From JABSSA01 sp039960995 (lineage in GTDB: Bacteria > Pseudomonadota > Alphaproteobacteria > Rhodobacterales > Rhodobacteraceae): a DNA stretch of 64,000 nucleotides. A program made the translations under genes and the position numbers. The stretch spans positions 292,150-356,149 of the forward strand of contig JBDVKF010000006.1 in NCBI GenBank assembly GCA_039960995.1, written 5' to 3'. The notes under the pieces are model-generated. The model made no database searches. It was not told where the DNA came from and saw nothing but the letters and a program-made list of their open reading frames with translations. Of the stretch, positions 1 to 8,331 are shown piece after piece; positions within the stretch are counted from its first letter, which is position 1, and each line of letters opens with the position of its first letter.

Positions 1-389
1 TCTGCAGGTGCTTCTTCCGCTGGTGCCTCTTCGGCAGGGGCAGCAGCAGCTTCAGCAGCCTTAGTCGCTTTCTCTTCAGCGCGGTCTTTTGCTTTCTGAC
101 CTGGTTCGCCTTTGTTCGGGTTGCTGCGCTCTTTCTTGTCCAGAACGCCAGCAGCTTCCAACATGCGCGATACACGGTCTGTTGGCTGTGCGCCGTGACC
201 CAACCAGTACTGAACGCGTTCCATGTTCATTTTCACGCGCTCTTCGCTGTCTTTTGGCAACAACGGGTTATACGTGCCCAGCTTTTCGATAAAGCGACCA
301 TCACGTGGCATGCGGCTGTCTGCAGCAACGATGCGATAAAAGGGGCGCTTTTTCGAGCCACCACGGGCCAGTCTGATTTTCATAGCCAT
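1..389 (-). CDS. rpsP: 30S ribosomal protein S16 (3' end outside window)
   Basis: Small-subunit ribosomal protein S16, which helps 16S rRNA folding during 30S assembly. The N-terminus MAMKIRLARGGSKKRPFYRI and the later GRFIEKLGTYNPL stretch are diagnostic. The ATG at 389 follows an AAGGAG ribosome site. Residues after about 100 form a Lys/Ala/Glu-rich tail with Ala-Pro-Glu-Glu repeats, an extension common in alphaproteobacterial S16; the end is cut by the window edge. It is the last visible gene of the ffh operon, 66 bases after the chorismate mutase gene. Identification is firm; the C-terminus cannot be judged. Confidence 0.97.
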   Translation of the reverse strand, partial: MAMKIRLARGGSKKRPFYRIVAADSRMPRDGRFIEKLGTYNPLLPKDSEERVKMNMERVQYWLGHGAQPTDRVSRMLEAAGVLDKKERSNPNKGEPGQKAKDRAEEKATKAAEAAAAPAEEAPAEEAPA

Positions 390-455
390 TGAGTATTCTC
401 CTTTGAATGGCGACGCACAAAATGTGCGCGTATTGGGGTGTTGGGCGGATGCCCG

Positions 456-755
456 TTATTCTTGGTGCTTCTTATGGTGCTGAATGACTTCAGCGATGAT
501 GAAGTTCAGAAACTTCTTGGCAAATTCCGGATCCAGATCGGCTCGGTTCGCCAGGTCTTCAAGTCGTGCAATCTGCGTCGCCTCGCGGGCGGGATCGGAC
601 GGGGGAAGGTCGTGTTGCGCCTTGAGTTTCCCCACGGCTTGGGTGTGTTTGAAACGCTCGCCCAATGTGTAAACAAGGATCGCATCCAAGCGGTCAATGC
701 TTTCACGGTGCTCTTTAAGCAGCTCAGAAGCGCGGTTTGTTGTGGCGTCAGTCAT
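456..755 (-). CDS. Chorismate mutase, type II (AroQ-like)
   Basis: Converts chorismate to prephenate at the entry to Phe/Tyr synthesis, in the cytoplasm. About 99 residues, all-helical, a single-domain AroQ length. The expected active-site residues are in order: Arg in the HRESIDRLD helix, Arg in GERF, Lys in GKLKAQ, Asp and Glu in SDPARE, and Gln in VIQHHK near the C-terminus. The ATG at 755 overlaps the end of the upstream GNAT gene by 8 bases (ATGACTGA), implying translational coupling. A start ten codons further upstream is possible but would lie deeper inside the GNAT gene. Its presence beside rpsP seems positional rather than functional. Confidence 0.88.
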   Translation of the reverse strand: MTDATTNRASELLKEHRESIDRLDAILVYTLGERFKHTQAVGKLKAQHDLPPSDPAREATQIARLEDLANRADLDPEFAKKFLNFIIAEVIQHHKKHQE

Positions 756-1326
756 TGGCCCCCCCTTTGGCGCGTTTGATCCCATCGCGGATCTGATCGG
801 GTGTTAGATGATCGGGGCTTGGGTGGCGCCAGACTTGCATTGGGCCAAACCGTTCATGGGTAAAGTTATAATCAAACGCAGCGCCCAACCGTTCCGCGAC
901 ACGCACAGATGCGTCATTTCCGTTCGCAACCATGCTGATAACAGTGGCCCATCCCAACATGTCATAGGCATAGGTCCGCGCTGCTAATCCGGCTTCGGTT
1001 GCGTATCCTTTGCCGGTCGCCCCATCGAACAAATCCCAGCCCAATTCCTGTTCGGGAAACCCTTCGGGATGCCACAACCCGACCGTACCAACCGCTGTGT
1101 TCGTGGATTTTTCAACAACGGTCCAGCGGCCAAATCCACGCAAGCTCCAATGCCCGGCTTCTTGGGCCAAAGCGCGCCACGTCAATTCAGCAGATTGCGG
1201 CCCGCCCACAAAGCTGGATCGGGGCGAGGCATAAAAGGCGACATAGGTATCAAAATCGCACAGCTCAGGGCCGCGCATAATCAAACGCTCTGTTTCCAGT
1301 GTTGGGATGTTTGAGGCCACGCTCAT
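748..1326 (-). CDS. GNAT acetyltransferase, RimJ/RimL type (third of three)
   Basis: 192-residue acetyl-CoA-dependent N-acetyltransferase. It opens with PTLETERLIMRGP, the usual beta-1 of RimJ/RimL-like GNATs, has the acetyl-CoA-loop region around GKGYATEA, and ends the fold with NDASVRVAERLGAAFD. It overlaps the preceding GNAT gene by 4 bases (ATGA) and the chorismate mutase start by 8. It resembles the gene at 1817-2338 (shared PTLETERLI, FVGGP and RGFG blocks), so the three GNAT genes probably arose by tandem duplication. Substrate unknown; a ribosomal-protein N-terminus is an inference from the neighbourhood only. Confidence 0.85.
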   Translation of the reverse strand: MSVASNIPTLETERLIMRGPELCDFDTYVAFYASPRSSFVGGPQSAELTWRALAQEAGHWSLRGFGRWTVVEKSTNTAVGTVGLWHPEGFPEQELGWDLFDGATGKGYATEAGLAARTYAYDMLGWATVISMVANGNDASVRVAERLGAAFDYNFTHERFGPMQVWRHPSPDHLTPDQIRDGIKRAKGGAND

Positions 1327-1820
1327 GACGGCCTCCGATGGCGATAAACAACGTCTGCGTCGTCGTATTTCTGGGCCAATGGATCAAGCGTCGCGCCAAG
1401 CCGTTCTGCCAACGCGATGGATCGATCATTGCGCGCATCAATATAGCTGACCAACGATTCAGGTTTGATGTGATCCCAAGTATGATCCAGCGCCAGCTGT
1501 GCACATTCAAAGGCGATGCCGCGGCCTTCGAACCCGTCAAACATGATCCAACCGATTTCCACTTCGGGGAAATGAGGGGGCTGCATGACTGAAATCTGTC
1601 CTGCCAACGCGCCATCAACGTCAATGGCCCACGCGCCCATGCCATGCAACGTCCAGCTCGCGACCTCGGCACCAAAGGCGTACCACAGATGGGTCTTGTT
1701 CTTGGGCGCGCTGACATATTGCGCGCGCTCGGTTTGGAAGAAATCCCAAAACATATCCACATCCGCAGCCACATGCGGGCGCAGTTGTGCGGTTTGACCT
1801 GTCAATGTCGGTGCGATCAT
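1323..1820 (-). CDS. GNAT acetyltransferase (second of three)
   Basis: 165-residue GNAT protein. It has the same architecture as its two neighbours but a shorter, more diverged N-terminus (LTGQTAQLRPHVAADVDMFW). The acetyl-CoA-binding segment is GFEGRGIAFECAQLALDH and the terminal motif is NDRSIALAERLGATLD. Four-base ATGA overlaps on both sides indicate one coupled operon. Of the three it departs most from the ETERL signature. Substrate not recognisable. Confidence 0.83.
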   Translation of the reverse strand: MIAPTLTGQTAQLRPHVAADVDMFWDFFQTERAQYVSAPKNKTHLWYAFGAEVASWTLHGMGAWAIDVDGALAGQISVMQPPHFPEVEIGWIMFDGFEGRGIAFECAQLALDHTWDHIKPESLVSYIDARNDRSIALAERLGATLDPLAQKYDDADVVYRHRRPS

Positions 1821-2338
1821 GACGGCCTCGTGTGGCGATAGACGTGACAGGGGTGTTCCAGATCGACAGCGTTTGGGTCTTCGACTGCGCCAAGGCGTTT
1901 GGCCAATGCACAGGACCGATCATTGCCATGGGCGATATAGCTGACCATGTGGTCCCATTTCAGGGCATTCCACGCGTGATCAACACAGGTCTGCGCCGCT
2001 TCAAATGCAATGCCTTTGCCTTCTTGAGAGGCATCAAACAGCATCCAGCCAACTTCTTTTTCAGGGCGTGCGTCCGGGAACCAATGTCCCACAAGGCCCA
2101 AGGGCGCGTCGTCATTGCGCAAGGCCACGATGAACAAGCCAAACCCACGCATGATCCAGTGGCCCATAACCGTGCCGAAAAAATCCCACGCGTCGCGCCG
2201 TGTCTTTGGCCCGCCAACAAATTGCGACCGATCCGACATATAAAACTGAATATAGGCTTCGGCGTCTTCGGTCCGGGGCGCGCGCAAAATCAATCGCTCT
2301 GTTTCAAGCGTCGGTATGCCGGTCAATGCAACGCTCAT
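1817..2338 (-). CDS. GNAT acetyltransferase (first of three)
   Basis: 173-residue RimJ/RimL-like N-acetyltransferase. Key blocks are PTLETERLILRAP at the N-terminus, FVGGPKTRRDAW, the acetyl-CoA loop around GKGIAFEAAQ, and NDRSCALAKRLGAVEDP. Starts within an ATGA overlap with the NIPSNAP-like gene. More similar to the 748-1326 gene in its N-terminal half than to the middle one. Function beyond acyl transfer is unknown; candidates include protein N-termini or a small metabolite. Confidence 0.85.
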   Translation of the reverse strand: MSVALTGIPTLETERLILRAPRTEDAEAYIQFYMSDRSQFVGGPKTRRDAWDFFGTVMGHWIMRGFGLFIVALRNDDAPLGLVGHWFPDARPEKEVGWMLFDASQEGKGIAFEAAQTCVDHAWNALKWDHMVSYIAHGNDRSCALAKRLGAVEDPNAVDLEHPCHVYRHTRPS

Positions 2339-2667
2339 AAACCCAGCTCCTGAACGCTGGCGCCGGTCAGAACGGGGCGTGTGAATGTGCGGTCATAGCG
2401 TAAAATGCACCCAGTGTCGGTGGCGTGGCGATAGGCGGCCTGACAGTCGCCATCCTGCGCCATTTCGGTGCGATAGGTTTCGTAAGCCGCAAGTGATGGG
2501 AATGAAAACAAGGCCCATGCCCGGTCATTGGCCCCCTCATGGGGCAAGAAATACCCGTGATGCTGTCCACCCATTTGGTTCACCAAATGGATCCAGGCCT
2601 TGGCATAGACCTCGAACGCATCGACCTTTGCAGGATCGATCACATATGTGACCGTGCAGGTGATCAT
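2335..2667 (-). CDS. NIPSNAP-like small protein
   Basis: 110-residue cytoplasmic protein of the dimeric alpha/beta-barrel (ferredoxin-like) type. The opening ITCTVTYVIDPAKVDAFE, the central HHGYFLPHEGANDRAWALFSF and the following SLAAYETYR fit the NIPSNAP family, small proteins of uncertain biochemical role. Overlaps ffh upstream and a GNAT gene downstream by ATGA, so its translation is tied to ffh. No catalytic residues can be assigned. Confidence 0.75.
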   Translation of the reverse strand: MITCTVTYVIDPAKVDAFEVYAKAWIHLVNQMGGQHHGYFLPHEGANDRAWALFSFPSLAAYETYRTEMAQDGDCQAAYRHATDTGCILRYDRTFTRPVLTGASVQELGL

Positions 2668-4163
2668 TTCTTTTTACCGAACCCCGACAACCCCGAAGGC
2701 AATCCCATTCCGCCGCCCATTCCGGGCATACCGCCGGGCATTTTGCCACCCATGGCTTTGGCTGCGGCTTCCATTTGTTTGGGGTCCATTCCGGCCCCCA
2801 TTTCAGGCATGCCGCCTTTGCCCATCATGGCTTTCATGGCTTGTTTCATCATGCCACCTTTGCCTTTGCCGAGCTTTTTCATCATGTCGGACATCTGGCG
2901 GTGCATTTTCAGCAGCTTGTTCAAATCGCTGACGTCCATGCCGGACCCCTTCGCGATGCGCTTCTTGCGGCTGGCCTGAAGAACTTGCGGTGCGGCGCGT
3001 TCCTTTTTGGTCATCGACTGGATCATGGCGATCTGCTGTTTCAGGATTTTGTCGTCAAATCCGGCATCCGCGACCTGTTTGGACAATTTCCCCATGCCGG
3101 GCATCATCCCCATCATGCCTTCCATGCCGCCCATCTTGATCATTTGCTCAAGCTGCATCTTGAGGTCGTTCATGTTGAACTGACCTTTGGCCATGCGCTT
3201 CATCATGCGCTCGGCTTGTTCGGCCTCAAGGGTTTCTTGCGCGCGCTCCACCAGTGAAACGATGTCGCCCATGCCCAGGATGCGCCCTGCAACCCGCTCG
3301 GGTTCAAAGGTTTCGATGGCGTCCAGCTTTTCGCCAAGACCGACGAATTTGATGGGCTTGCCTGTGACGGCACGCATGGACAAGGCCGCGCCACCGCGTC
3401 CATCCCCATCCATCCGGGTCAACACAACACCGGTCACACCAATCTTGTCGTCAAATTCGGTCGCCACGTTCACCGCGTCCTGACCGGTCAGGCCATCAAC
3501 AACCAACAAGGTTTCGCGCGGGTTTGCGACATCACGCACGGCAGCCGCCTGCGCGATCAGTTCCTGATCGATATGCAACCGGCCTGCGGTATCCAACATA
3601 TAGACGTCATAGCCACCCATGCTGGCTTGGGTCTTGGCGCGTTTGGCGATGGTGACCGGATCTTCGCCTTTGACGATCGGCAGGGTGTCGACGCCAATTT
3701 GCGCACCAAGGATTTGCAGCTGTTCCATCGCAGCCGGACGGTTGACGTCCAACGAGGCCATCAGTACGCGCTTGCCTTCTTTTTCGCTCAGGCGCTTGGC
3801 CAGCTTTGCCGTGGTCGTCGTCTTGCCTGACCCTTGCAAACCCACCATCAGGATGGGGGCAGGGGGGCTGTCGATTTTCAACGCACCGGGTTCGCCTTCG
3901 CCGGTCAATGTATCAATCAGCGCGTCATGCACGATCTTGACGACCTGCTGGCCCGGTGTGACCGACTTGGTGACGGCTTGCCCCGTTGCCCGTTCTTGCA
4001 CAACCTTGATGAAATCGCGCGCTACAGGCAGCGATACGTCGGCTTCCAACAATGCGACGCGCACTTCGCGCAGTGCTGTTTTCACGTCATCTTCGGACAA
4101 CGCGCCTTGTTTCGTCAGGCGATCAAAGACACCAGAGAGGCGTTCAGAGAGACTTTCAAACAT
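2664..4163 (-). CDS. ffh: Signal recognition particle protein Ffh
   Basis: GTPase subunit of the signal recognition particle; binds signal sequences and 4.5S RNA and delivers ribosomes to FtsY and SecYEG. 499 residues: helical N domain (1-95), G domain with P-loop GLQGSGKTTTTAKLA at about 108-122, DTAGR and TRMDGDGRGG further on, and a methionine-rich M domain from about 330. The tail is unusually rich in Met, Gly and Lys and ends GFGKKK. First gene of the run that continues to rpsP. No 4.5S RNA was found upstream. Confidence 0.98.
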   Translation of the reverse strand: MFESLSERLSGVFDRLTKQGALSEDDVKTALREVRVALLEADVSLPVARDFIKVVQERATGQAVTKSVTPGQQVVKIVHDALIDTLTGEGEPGALKIDSPPAPILMVGLQGSGKTTTTAKLAKRLSEKEGKRVLMASLDVNRPAAMEQLQILGAQIGVDTLPIVKGEDPVTIAKRAKTQASMGGYDVYMLDTAGRLHIDQELIAQAAAVRDVANPRETLLVVDGLTGQDAVNVATEFDDKIGVTGVVLTRMDGDGRGGAALSMRAVTGKPIKFVGLGEKLDAIETFEPERVAGRILGMGDIVSLVERAQETLEAEQAERMMKRMAKGQFNMNDLKMQLEQMIKMGGMEGMMGMMPGMGKLSKQVADAGFDDKILKQQIAMIQSMTKKERAAPQVLQASRKKRIAKGSGMDVSDLNKLLKMHRQMSDMMKKLGKGKGGMMKQAMKAMMGKGGMPEMGAGMDPKQMEAAAKAMGGKMPGGMPGMGGGMGLPSGLSGFGKKK

Positions 4164-4417
4164 GGGCCAATCCTTTTTCGACCGTTGACGATTGCCCCGA
4201 TCTTAAGCCCGAGCTTAAGAACGAAGCGGCGAATGCACAAATGCCCCTGCGGGCGCAACGCGCTGGCAGGGGGCGATCCCGGGCAATGCCCAAAGGACCG
4301 GAAGGTTTCACGCTTCCGGATGTTGTGCGGCGTATAAGTCCGCGTCACAATCGAGTCAAGTTACTACGCAGACAGTGTGCTTTCGGATGGGTGTTCCACC
4401 CAAGACCCTGCTGGCGC
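4164..4417. promoter_or_regulatory. ffh upstream region with inverted repeat TCTTAAG-N6-CTTAAGA
   Basis: This gap lies upstream of ffh and past the end of the PatB-type gene. The notable element is a perfect 7-base inverted repeat, TCTTAAG and CTTAAGA, at 4201-4220 with a 6-base spacer, about 40 bases ahead of the ffh ATG. It could be an operator or part of the ffh promoter region; the spacing between the TTAA units is 8, so it is not a canonical CtrA site. A further short inverted repeat, CCGGAAG and CTTCCGG, lies near 4299-4320. No RNA gene could be recognised. Confidence 0.4.
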
Positions 4418-5593
4418 TTATTGTAAATCACCAAACGCCTTGGCCAAACGTTCAACCGCTTCCTGGATGCGAGCCCGCGGCGTGGCGATGTTAAACCGCA
4501 AGAAACTGTCACCGCCTTTGCCAAAGGTGGGCCCGTGGTTCACCGCGATTTGGGCGTCCTTTTCGACACGTTGCGTGAATTCTTCGCGTGTCATGCCGGT
4601 GCCGTCAAAATCCACCCAGCTTAGGTAAGTGGCGTCCAGTTTCATCGACCGCAAACCGGGAATGGCATTCACACCAGCGTCGAACAGTTTGCGATTGCCA
4701 TCGAGGTATTGCACCAGTTCATCAACCCATGCCGCCCCCTCTGGCGAATAGGCGGCCGTGGCCATGAACAAGCCAAAGGAATTCGGCGACAGCCCCAATG
4801 CCGCCATCCGTCCGGCAAAGCGGCTGCGCAGGGCGTCATCTGCAATGATGACATTGCCCGAATGCGACCCTGCAATGTTGAACGTCTTGGTCGTGGCTGT
4901 CATCATGACCAAACGATCCTCAACACCGTCAATCTTGGTCATTGGGATATGCGTGTTTCCGGGCATAACCAGATCATGGTGGATTTCATCCGACACAAGG
5001 ATCAAATCGTGGCGTTTGCAAAACGCAGCCACGCCTTCCAATTCCGCACGTGTCCAAACGCAGCCACCCGGGTTATGGGGCGAACACAAAATCAGCATCC
5101 GCTCGGAACCGGTCATCTGTGCGTCCCAAGCGTCAAAGTCTAGGGAATAGCGCCCGTCCTTCAGGCTCATTTCACATTCGACCAGAGTGCGACCGGCAGA
5201 TTTAATAACACGGGCAAAGGCGTGGTAAACGGGTGTCATCACGACAACACCGTCACCGGGCGCTGTAAACGCGTCGACACACATGGCCGTGCCATTCACC
5301 AAACCATGGGTGGTGAAAATATGATCGGCTTCGACTGTCCAGTTGTGGCGGGTTTCCATCCACCACTGAATCGCCGCCCGATAGGCGCTGTCGTCGCCAA
5401 AATACCCCAGAACACCGTGATCGACTTGGCCTTGGACCGAATCCAAAACACATTGCGGGGGGCGGAAATCCATATCGGCCACCCACATGGCCAAACCAGT
5501 GTCTTTTGACACGCCATAAATCGACTCCACCATGTCCCACTTCAGGCAATGGCTGCCGCGTCGGTCAATAATGGTATCAAACGGATTGGTCAT
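4418..5593 (-). CDS. PLP-dependent C-S lyase / aminotransferase, MalY/PatB family
   Basis: Cytoplasmic fold-type I PLP enzyme of 391 residues. PatB/MalY members cleave cystathionine or other cysteine conjugates to a thiol, pyruvate and ammonia. Visible features: the N-terminal KWD and MWVADMDF of this family, SPHNPGG in the mid domain, SDEIHHDL (Asp contacting the pyridine nitrogen), and the Schiff-base lysine in TATTKTFNIAG at about Lys236. Monocistronic, with about 100 bases to the neighbouring operon. A role in methionine or sulfur metabolism is inferred from the family; exact substrate open. Confidence 0.88.
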   Translation of the reverse strand: MTNPFDTIIDRRGSHCLKWDMVESIYGVSKDTGLAMWVADMDFRPPQCVLDSVQGQVDHGVLGYFGDDSAYRAAIQWWMETRHNWTVEADHIFTTHGLVNGTAMCVDAFTAPGDGVVVMTPVYHAFARVIKSAGRTLVECEMSLKDGRYSLDFDAWDAQMTGSERMLILCSPHNPGGCVWTRAELEGVAAFCKRHDLILVSDEIHHDLVMPGNTHIPMTKIDGVEDRLVMMTATTKTFNIAGSHSGNVIIADDALRSRFAGRMAALGLSPNSFGLFMATAAYSPEGAAWVDELVQYLDGNRKLFDAGVNAIPGLRSMKLDATYLSWVDFDGTGMTREEFTQRVEKDAQIAVNHGPTFGKGGDSFLRFNIATPRARIQEAVERLAKAFGDLQ

Positions 5594-5700
5594 GTCGCTT
5601 CCCTCACACTGGTCAGCGGCACGCTATCCGAATTGGATTTGAGCGCAAGGTATCCGCGTCTCAAAGCTGCGGAAATAAATGGCGGTCGTGGATCCAGACC

Positions 5701-6498
5701 CTATTCCGGCGTGACCGAAAAATCCCCACCCAAGAATTTTTCAGATGCGGCGGCAATCAACCCATCGGCTGCGACTTTGCGAAAGGCTGCGTCAAGAGCT
5801 TGCGTTTCTGTTTCGCTGGCCCGAATGGGTTGCGTGATCCAAAGCGGTTCAACAAAAAGCGGAGGCCCAACCTGTTCCAATGGAAATCCGATGTTTCGAA
5901 AATGCTGGGCAAAGGCCGCAGAGGTTATCACATAATCCACGCTGTCTTCGCCACCACTGACCAACGCGCGCAAAATGTCGGTTTCAAAGGCGAACGGAAC
6001 AGCGGAAACATTGCCAAGGGGTTTTGTCCCCTCTGTGCCGTTTTGCAGGTAATTGCCGTCGATATAGTCTTTGTAAATGCAGCCATTGCACACGCCGACG
6101 CGGGTTCCATCGGGCAAATCAAACGGGTCGTCGCTGGAATCTGATCCTGCATCAGAAGCGGTGCGCACCAAAACAACGGCCGCCATGTAATAGGGCCCGA
6201 TGAAATGAAACCGTTCGTCGCGATCCTCAGAATACGATGTCGAAGACACCGTAAAGGACCACTCAGCCGGCCAATCCTCGCCTTGTATCTTGTCAAAGTC
6301 ACTGGCGATGAATTCAAAATCACTCGTCAGTACTTTTGCGATTTCTTGCGCGACGATGATGTCGAACCCTTCCGGGCCCGTATCTGTCTGTTTCGACATC
6401 GGCGGGTATTCAGGGTCATAGGGGATAAGCACAGGTTCAGCGCCCGCGCCATATGCTCCAAAAGTCAGTGCGGCGCAGATCAAACTAGCTTTCATCAT
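5701..6498 (-). CDS. Exported solute-binding-like protein (SBP_bac_3 type)
   Basis: About 265 residues. A signal peptide (MMKASLICAALTFGAYGAGA) precedes a mature start near EPVLIPYDPEYPPMS, and GFDIIVAQEIAKVL matches the polar amino-acid-binding family. There are no ABC permease or ATPase genes nearby. A paired cysteine motif (VCNGC) occurs mid-protein. Start chosen at ATG 6498 because GGAGG lies 8 bases upstream; 6495 is also possible. It overlaps the end of the two-helix membrane gene. With no transporter partner it may be a sensor or a lytic-type accessory rather than an importer subunit; this is inference. Confidence 0.75.
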   Translation of the reverse strand: MMKASLICAALTFGAYGAGAEPVLIPYDPEYPPMSKQTDTGPEGFDIIVAQEIAKVLTSDFEFIASDFDKIQGEDWPAEWSFTVSSTSYSEDRDERFHFIGPYYMAAVVLVRTASDAGSDSSDDPFDLPDGTRVGVCNGCIYKDYIDGNYLQNGTEGTKPLGNVSAVPFAFETDILRALVSGGEDSVDYVITSAAFAQHFRNIGFPLEQVGPPLFVEPLWITQPIRASETETQALDAAFRKVAADGLIAAASEKFLGGDFSVTPE

Positions 6499-6757
6499 GA
6501 CGGACGACCTCCACGCTTTCACGGGACCAATCTTTCAGCAATGTGATGAACGACCCGAAATAAAATCCGATGATCAGCCCACCCCAATTCTGCAGCGTGG
6601 TCGGAATTTCGTATTCTGGCCAAAACAGCGGGATCAGCGCAACAACACAGATCACAAGCAGCGCGATGATCGAGCTGACCGTAACCGACGCGTATACGAC
6701 AAAGCGTTTGGTGGGCATATCAAGCCCGACATGTTTGGGTCGATATTCCGTTGGCAT
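6485..6757 (-). CDS. Small membrane protein, two predicted helices
   Basis: 90 residues from ATG 6757, which is preceded by CAGGAG. After a short polar N-terminus (MPTEYRPKHVGLDMPTKR) come two hydrophobic helices, about 20-44 (FVVYASVTVSSIIALLV onward) and 54-72 (NWGGLIIGFYFGSFITLL), then a charged tail ending VVRHDES. Not recognised. It sits 5 bases after the 401-aa exported protein and overlaps the binding-protein gene by 11-14 bases, so the three are almost certainly co-translated. It could anchor or gate the two exported partners. Confidence 0.7.
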   Translation of the reverse strand: MPTEYRPKHVGLDMPTKRFVVYASVTVSSIIALLVICVVALIPLFWPEYEIPTTLQNWGGLIIGFYFGSFITLLKDWSRESVEVVRHDES

Positions 6758-6762
6758 TTGTC

Positions 6763-7968
6763 TTACTCCTGCACTGCGGCAATCGCATCCGCCGTTTTGA
6801 TAAGGTCTTTCAGTCGCGCATCTGACCCGCTGGTTGCAAAGGCCAGCAGTTCTTGAACACGTTCCGTCGCTTTGGAAAATCGCGCCCATTGCGCCTTGAG
6901 GAACGCGCTTTTACCGGTCTCTTGGATATACTCCGTGTTAGACCGGCTCACTTGGCCAATCCCGCTCATCTTTTCCAGACAATCGGCCCAGCTGAGATAA
7001 AGAACGCGTTGGCTGCGCCAGTTGCTCTGCAGCTTTTCTGCATTGATCAATCCCAGCTCATTGTTATCGATCAACGACTGGCAATCGCCCAACTGCACAT
7101 ACAGAATAGACAGGCTGGCAAAGACGCGCGTGACTGGCAATTTGGTTTGAGCTTCATCTTGGAAATCCAACCGCTGCAACATGTCGTCGCCCAATTGCGC
7201 CGCCAGAGTTGCGACGGTGTTGGTGCGATTGACCGGCATTTCTAAATCGTCTGCGTCTAAGAAAGACTCCAGCAATTCCAACTGAACACGCCACCGCTCT
7301 TCTTGATCAAGCTGGTCGAACCCACCCAAGGCTTGGATATCTTCCCGGGTTGTCAGCAGACCGTTAAAGGTCTGCCCTTGCTTTAGCGCGTTCCCGGTCA
7401 CCTTCACCGCTAGCAAAAAGTTATCAAGCTTGGGATCGGTAGACACAGCACTGGCTGCAGCATTGGCAGCGCGTTCATAAACTTCGGGGCTTCTGTTCGA
7501 CTGACGCAGGATTTGATTGACTTCGACCCGGTACACTTCGGCCAAGTAAGACCGCTTTTTCAGATCAACCGGCATGTCGATTTCCGGCTTCAACGCGTCA
7601 CTGTTGATTCGGCGTATGCGGTTGCCGACTTTTCCATCCGGACGGACCGGCATGTATCCATTCGCGCGCCCCACAACCATGACGTAATTGTTTTTGACCT
7701 TGTCGACACCGAAACGTTCTTCAAATCGGTATTCCCCGTCCAATTCGCCCTCATCCTCATCAAGGATGAACTCTTCGGTCGGGTGCTCAACGTTTTCCGT
7801 CAAGATATAGATGTCGACACGCGGCCCATCAAACGACGGGTCATCGGCACCTTGTTCCCGTAATTGCCCAACAATTTTAACGGCTTGCTGGGCGTTTGCC
7901 TTGCTGATTGATGCAGTGGTCAGAGCCGTCGTCAGCGCAAGCAAACAGATCAGCCACGGCATCCGCAT
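6763..7968 (-). CDS. Exported protein of unknown function, 401 aa
   Basis: A signal peptide (about 1-26, cleavage after SKANA) precedes an acidic region that looks beta-rich (residues 28-110: KIVGQLREQG, VDIYILTENVEHP, DGEYRFEERFG). This resembles the start of carboxypeptidase-regulatory-like or Ig-like folds. The remainder, about 130-400, is predicted largely helical and TPR-like in composition. I do not recognise the family. It begins inside the end of the Cys-rich peptide gene (19-base overlap) and is followed after 5 bases by the membrane protein. Likely periplasmic. Confidence 0.7.
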   Translation of the reverse strand: MRMPWLICLLALTTALTTASISKANAQQAVKIVGQLREQGADDPSFDGPRVDIYILTENVEHPTEEFILDEDEGELDGEYRFEERFGVDKVKNNYVMVVGRANGYMPVRPDGKVGNRIRRINSDALKPEIDMPVDLKKRSYLAEVYRVEVNQILRQSNRSPEVYERAANAAASAVSTDPKLDNFLLAVKVTGNALKQGQTFNGLLTTREDIQALGGFDQLDQEERWRVQLELLESFLDADDLEMPVNRTNTVATLAAQLGDDMLQRLDFQDEAQTKLPVTRVFASLSILYVQLGDCQSLIDNNELGLINAEKLQSNWRSQRVLYLSWADCLEKMSGIGQVSRSNTEYIQETGKSAFLKAQWARFSKATERVQELLAFATSGSDARLKDLIKTADAIAAVQE

Positions 7969-8171
7969 CCTTTGACCCTCCCGTCGGTATCAAGCGACTT
8001 GGCGCAACAATTGGTGCCATTGCTTAATGCGCAGCAATACAACTGATCGCTTTGAGCAAGCGTGTAAGTATGCGACTGACTCTGACAGATATCCGCGTCA
8101 GAATATTTGGGTTGATCTGCACCCGATGACAAAACGGCCGCAAAAATCGCGGCGAAGGCTTCACTACGCAT
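7950..8171 (-). CDS. Small cysteine-rich exported peptide
   Basis: 73 residues behind a very strong ribosome site (AGGAGG, 6 bases before ATG 8171). A hydrophobic, Ala-rich N-terminus (MRSEAFAAIFAAVLSSGA) suggests export. The mature part has seven cysteines, including two CC pairs (YCCALS, NCCAKS) and a terminal GCGC, implying disulfides or metal binding. Overlaps the 401-aa gene by 19 bases and heads that operon. No family recognised. The strong start signal and the overlap support a real gene despite its size. Confidence 0.65.
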   Translation of the reverse strand: MRSEAFAAIFAAVLSSGADQPKYSDADICQSQSHTYTLAQSDQLYCCALSNGTNCCAKSLDTDGRVKGCGCRG

Positions 8172-8331
8172 AGCGCGTCCTCCTGATAAAAAAATTTAGT
8201 TCAATCCGCCACCTATAGCAGAATTTTTCCCGTTTTGGAAGAATTTCAATGGGTTCAGCTATTTTGGATGATCACTGAATTGGCGTTTGGGCCGTATTGC
8301 CCCTGCCGCAGGCATGGCCTAAATCAGGGAC

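Noticed and set aside
4201..4220. CtrA site in front of ffh
   Set aside because: The two TTAA units are 8 bases apart, not 7, and the TTAAC end is missing; treated only as an inverted repeat.
4164..4417. 4.5S (SRP) RNA gene expected near ffh
   Set aside because: No GGAAGG-type conserved loop with flanking pairing matched the SRP RNA; the GACCGGAAGG here pairs as a simple short hairpin only.
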